From contig JAIEAS010000019.1 in NCBI GenBank assembly GCA_029071285.1, positions 1-7,071 of the forward strand: a stretch of 7,071 nt of DNA, given 5' to 3'. The notes under the pieces are model-generated. The model searched no databases, was not told the DNA's origin, and saw only the letters and a program-made list of their open reading frames with translations. Shown here piece by piece: positions 6,128 to 7,071 of this stretch; position 1 is the first letter of the stretch; every line of letters starts with the position of its first letter. Made by a program: the position numbers and the translations under genes. The stretch comes from Clostridia bacterium. GTDB taxonomy: Bacteria; Bacillota; Clostridia; Christensenellales; Borkfalkiaceae.

Positions 6128-6159
6128 GGTCAGGAATTTCACCCCGCCCCAAAGAATAA
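6128..6159 (-). promoter_or_regulatory. Truncated FMN riboswitch (RFN element), 5' part only
   Basis: On the minus strand the sequence reads TTATTCTTTGGGGC, then GGGGTGAAATTCC, then TGACC. This matches the start of FMN aptamers such as that of Bacillus subtilis ribD: a UCUUC-like P1 strand, GGGGCxGGGUGxAAU, CC and GACC. The family then continues with GGCGGU; here it becomes AAACAGC, and none of the later conserved blocks (AGCCCGCGA-like, GCCGAC, GGAUGxGAGAAG) follows. A consensus promoter immediately upstream, with a start point close to the P1 strand, is the arrangement expected of an intact riboswitch leader. As it stands the aptamer cannot bind FMN. The break lies on the side of the integrase, which points to disruption by the element. 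Identity of the fragment is well supported; the cause of the truncation is inferred. Confidence 0.75.
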
Positions 6160-6176
6160 CTTTAAATTGTGAATTT

Positions 6177-6205
6177 ATTATATAAAGCTTTTTTGCCTCT
6201 GTCAA
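6177..6205 (-). promoter_or_regulatory. Perfect consensus sigma-70 promoter, leftward
   Basis: On the minus strand TTGACA (6200-6205) and TATAAT (6177-6182) are separated by exactly 17 bases, a 12-of-12 consensus match. The start point would be near 6170, just before the riboswitch fragment. It lies 13 bases beyond the degV stop codon and points away from degV. It therefore served a separate downstream unit, most simply the riboflavin gene that the riboswitch once controlled. In the present arrangement it would give an RNA of about 100 bases ending at the 6080-6113 terminator. Confidence 0.85.
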
Positions 6206-6218
6206 CTGTATTAAACGG

Positions 6219-7064
6219 TTAATCGCAGATAAACAGAACGCCGAGGGTGTTTTTGCCGCAGTGGCCGGTTACGACGCAGCCAGCGGTTGTTTCTATAATT
6301 TCCTCAAAGCCGAAAAGACTTTCAACTTGAGCCTTAACCTTTTCAACCACTTCCCTCTCGCAGTTGGAGTGGGTTATAAAGCACCGCGCGCGGTCGTAGT
6401 TCGGATAAGTTTCCGCAAGGTCTTTGACGTATGCCGAAAGGCACCGCTCAAGTCCGCCCATGTATTTCTTTTTGGCGTATAACTTCCCGTCCTTCATATC
6501 TATCATAGGGTGCAGCTTTAACACTTTTGCGCCAAGCATTGCGGCGAGCGAGCACCTGCCGCCCTTGTGCAGATAGTCAAGTCTGTCTGGCACGAACGAC
6601 GTGTTGATTTTGCCGCGCAGTCCTTCGAGAATTTCAACAATACCCCGCGGTTCTCTGCCCTCTGCGGCGAGTTCGCAGGCTTTAACCGCGAGCAGTCCCT
6701 GCCCCGTTGAAAGCGCCATAGAGTCCACCGCAAAAACCTTGCCATTGAATTTTTTGGCGGCAACGCAGGCGTTGTCGTGCGAAGACGAAGCCAACCTCGA
6801 AATATTTATATGAATTACCGCGTCGGCGTCCGCGAGCTGCTTTTCGAAAAAGCTCTCGTAGTCGTCAATGCTCGGCGCGCCCGTTTTAGGTAAAACGCCC
6901 GTCTTATCGACGTAGTCGAAGATGTCCCGAGGAGTAATATCCACGCCGTCGTGAAAAACCTTATCGCCCAGAACGACCGTAAGGGGCATTATATACACGC
7001 TGAATCTTTCGGCTTGCTCTTTGCCCAGATCGCAGGTTGAATCTGCCGTAATTTTAACTTTCAT
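6219..7064 (-). CDS. DegV family fatty-acid-binding protein
   Basis: This 281-residue protein has the usual length and two-lobe layout of DegV proteins, which bind a fatty acid between the lobes. In Firmicutes, FakB members of the family present it to the kinase FakA for phosphorylation. Landmarks are ADSTCDL at 7-13, the lipid-site segment LPKTGAPSIDDY at 58-69 (commonly TSQPS), INISRLASSSHDNA at 86-99 (commonly SSxLSGTYxSA) and VDS at 113-115. The hinge LDYLHKGGR is at 162-170, and GHCGKNTLGV at 267-276 (commonly SHxGPGTLGV). The cytoplasm is expected, with no signal peptide. The ATG at 7064 is only seven bases from the window edge, so its ribosome binding site cannot be judged. It is richer in G+C than the genes to its left and is probably resident chromosome. 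FakB function is inferred; which lipid it binds cannot be told. No partner gene is visible. Confidence 0.93.
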   Translation of the reverse strand: MKVKITADSTCDLGKEQAERFSVYIMPLTVVLGDKVFHDGVDITPRDIFDYVDKTGVLPKTGAPSIDDYESFFEKQLADADAVIHINISRLASSSHDNACVAAKKFNGKVFAVDSMALSTGQGLLAVKACELAAEGREPRGIVEILEGLRGKINTSFVPDRLDYLHKGGRCSLAAMLGAKVLKLHPMIDMKDGKLYAKKKYMGGLERCLSAYVKDLAETYPNYDRARCFITHSNCEREVVEKVKAQVESLFGFEEIIETTAGCVVTGHCGKNTLGVLFICD

Positions 7065-7071
7065 ATTTGCC

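Noticed and set aside
6128..6159. Chance resemblance to an FMN aptamer
   Set aside because: The match covers the P1 strand, the GGGGC block, GGGUGAAAUUCC and GACC in the right order and spacing, directly downstream of a perfect promoter. Chance is unlikely, though a covariance-model score was not run.
6011..6205. A 64-residue minus-strand frame between the integrase and degV
   Set aside because: Its start codon is part of the -35 box of the promoter, and the frame runs through the riboswitch fragment, terminator and repeats, so it is not a credible gene.
6210..6225. Similarity of TTAAACGGTTAATCG at the degV stop to the TTTAACGGTAATCG repeat at 3364-3377, as possible attachment repeats
   Set aside because: The match needs gaps and is short, one side is degV coding sequence, and the riboswitch junction at 6128 explains the boundary better.
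6518..6763. An 81-residue minus-strand frame inside degV
   Set aside because: It is out of frame with degV, which has all family motifs across this stretch.
1..7071. tRNA genes, rRNA, CRISPR arrays or insertion-sequence inverted repeats
   Set aside because: None was recognised by eye on either strand. In particular, no tRNA gene flanks the integrase.

Overview
The window looks like a Clostridia/Firmicutes chromosome carrying the right-hand part of an integrated, mobilizable element. The clues are a DegV-family gene, AG-rich Shine-Dalgarno sequences, an FMN-riboswitch relic, and a Gram-positive-type MobV relaxase and tyrosine integrase. The rightmost gene (degV) is visibly richer in G+C than everything to its left, which fits an acquired segment next to resident chromosome.

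Layout, left to right. Positions 1-1982 (minus strand) hold the first 660 residues of a large DUF4011 superfamily 1 helicase, open at the left edge, with its own promoter at 2071-2099. Positions 2169-3284 (minus) encode a 371-residue protein with a central helix-turn-helix. Positions 3285-3490 are a compact control region: a 12-bp direct repeat, a leftward terminator-like hairpin, a larger hairpin resembling a MobV transfer origin, and a promoter overlapping it. Positions 3491-4630 (plus) encode a MobV relaxase that appears to start at AUA. A short leader region with a 14-codon ORF follows, then a tyrosine integrase at 4804-6009 (plus). Positions 6010-6127 carry two TGCCCCAA repeats and a 12-bp-stem terminator. 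Positions 6128-6205 (minus) hold the first part of an FMN riboswitch under a perfect consensus promoter. degV (minus) fills 6219-7064.

Main interpretation: the element seems to have inserted inside a chromosomal FMN riboswitch. Reading leftward from degV, the aptamer matches the family up to ...CCUGACC at 6128, then stops matching exactly on the side where the integrase lies. The promoter and first quarter of the aptamer remain on the degV side. The rest of the riboswitch and its riboflavin gene should lie beyond the left end of the element, outside this window. Tyrosine integrases usually target tRNA or other conserved genes; I do not know of a riboswitch aptamer described as an attachment site.

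How the parts work together (inference): the integrase moves the element in and out; the relaxase nicks the origin at about 3417-3443 so that a helper conjugation system can transfer the strand; the helix-turn-helix protein may regulate the module; and the large helicase, of a family linked to anti-phage defence, would be cargo. The element's terminator at 6080-6113 would stop the orphaned riboswitch promoter from transcribing antisense into the integrase.
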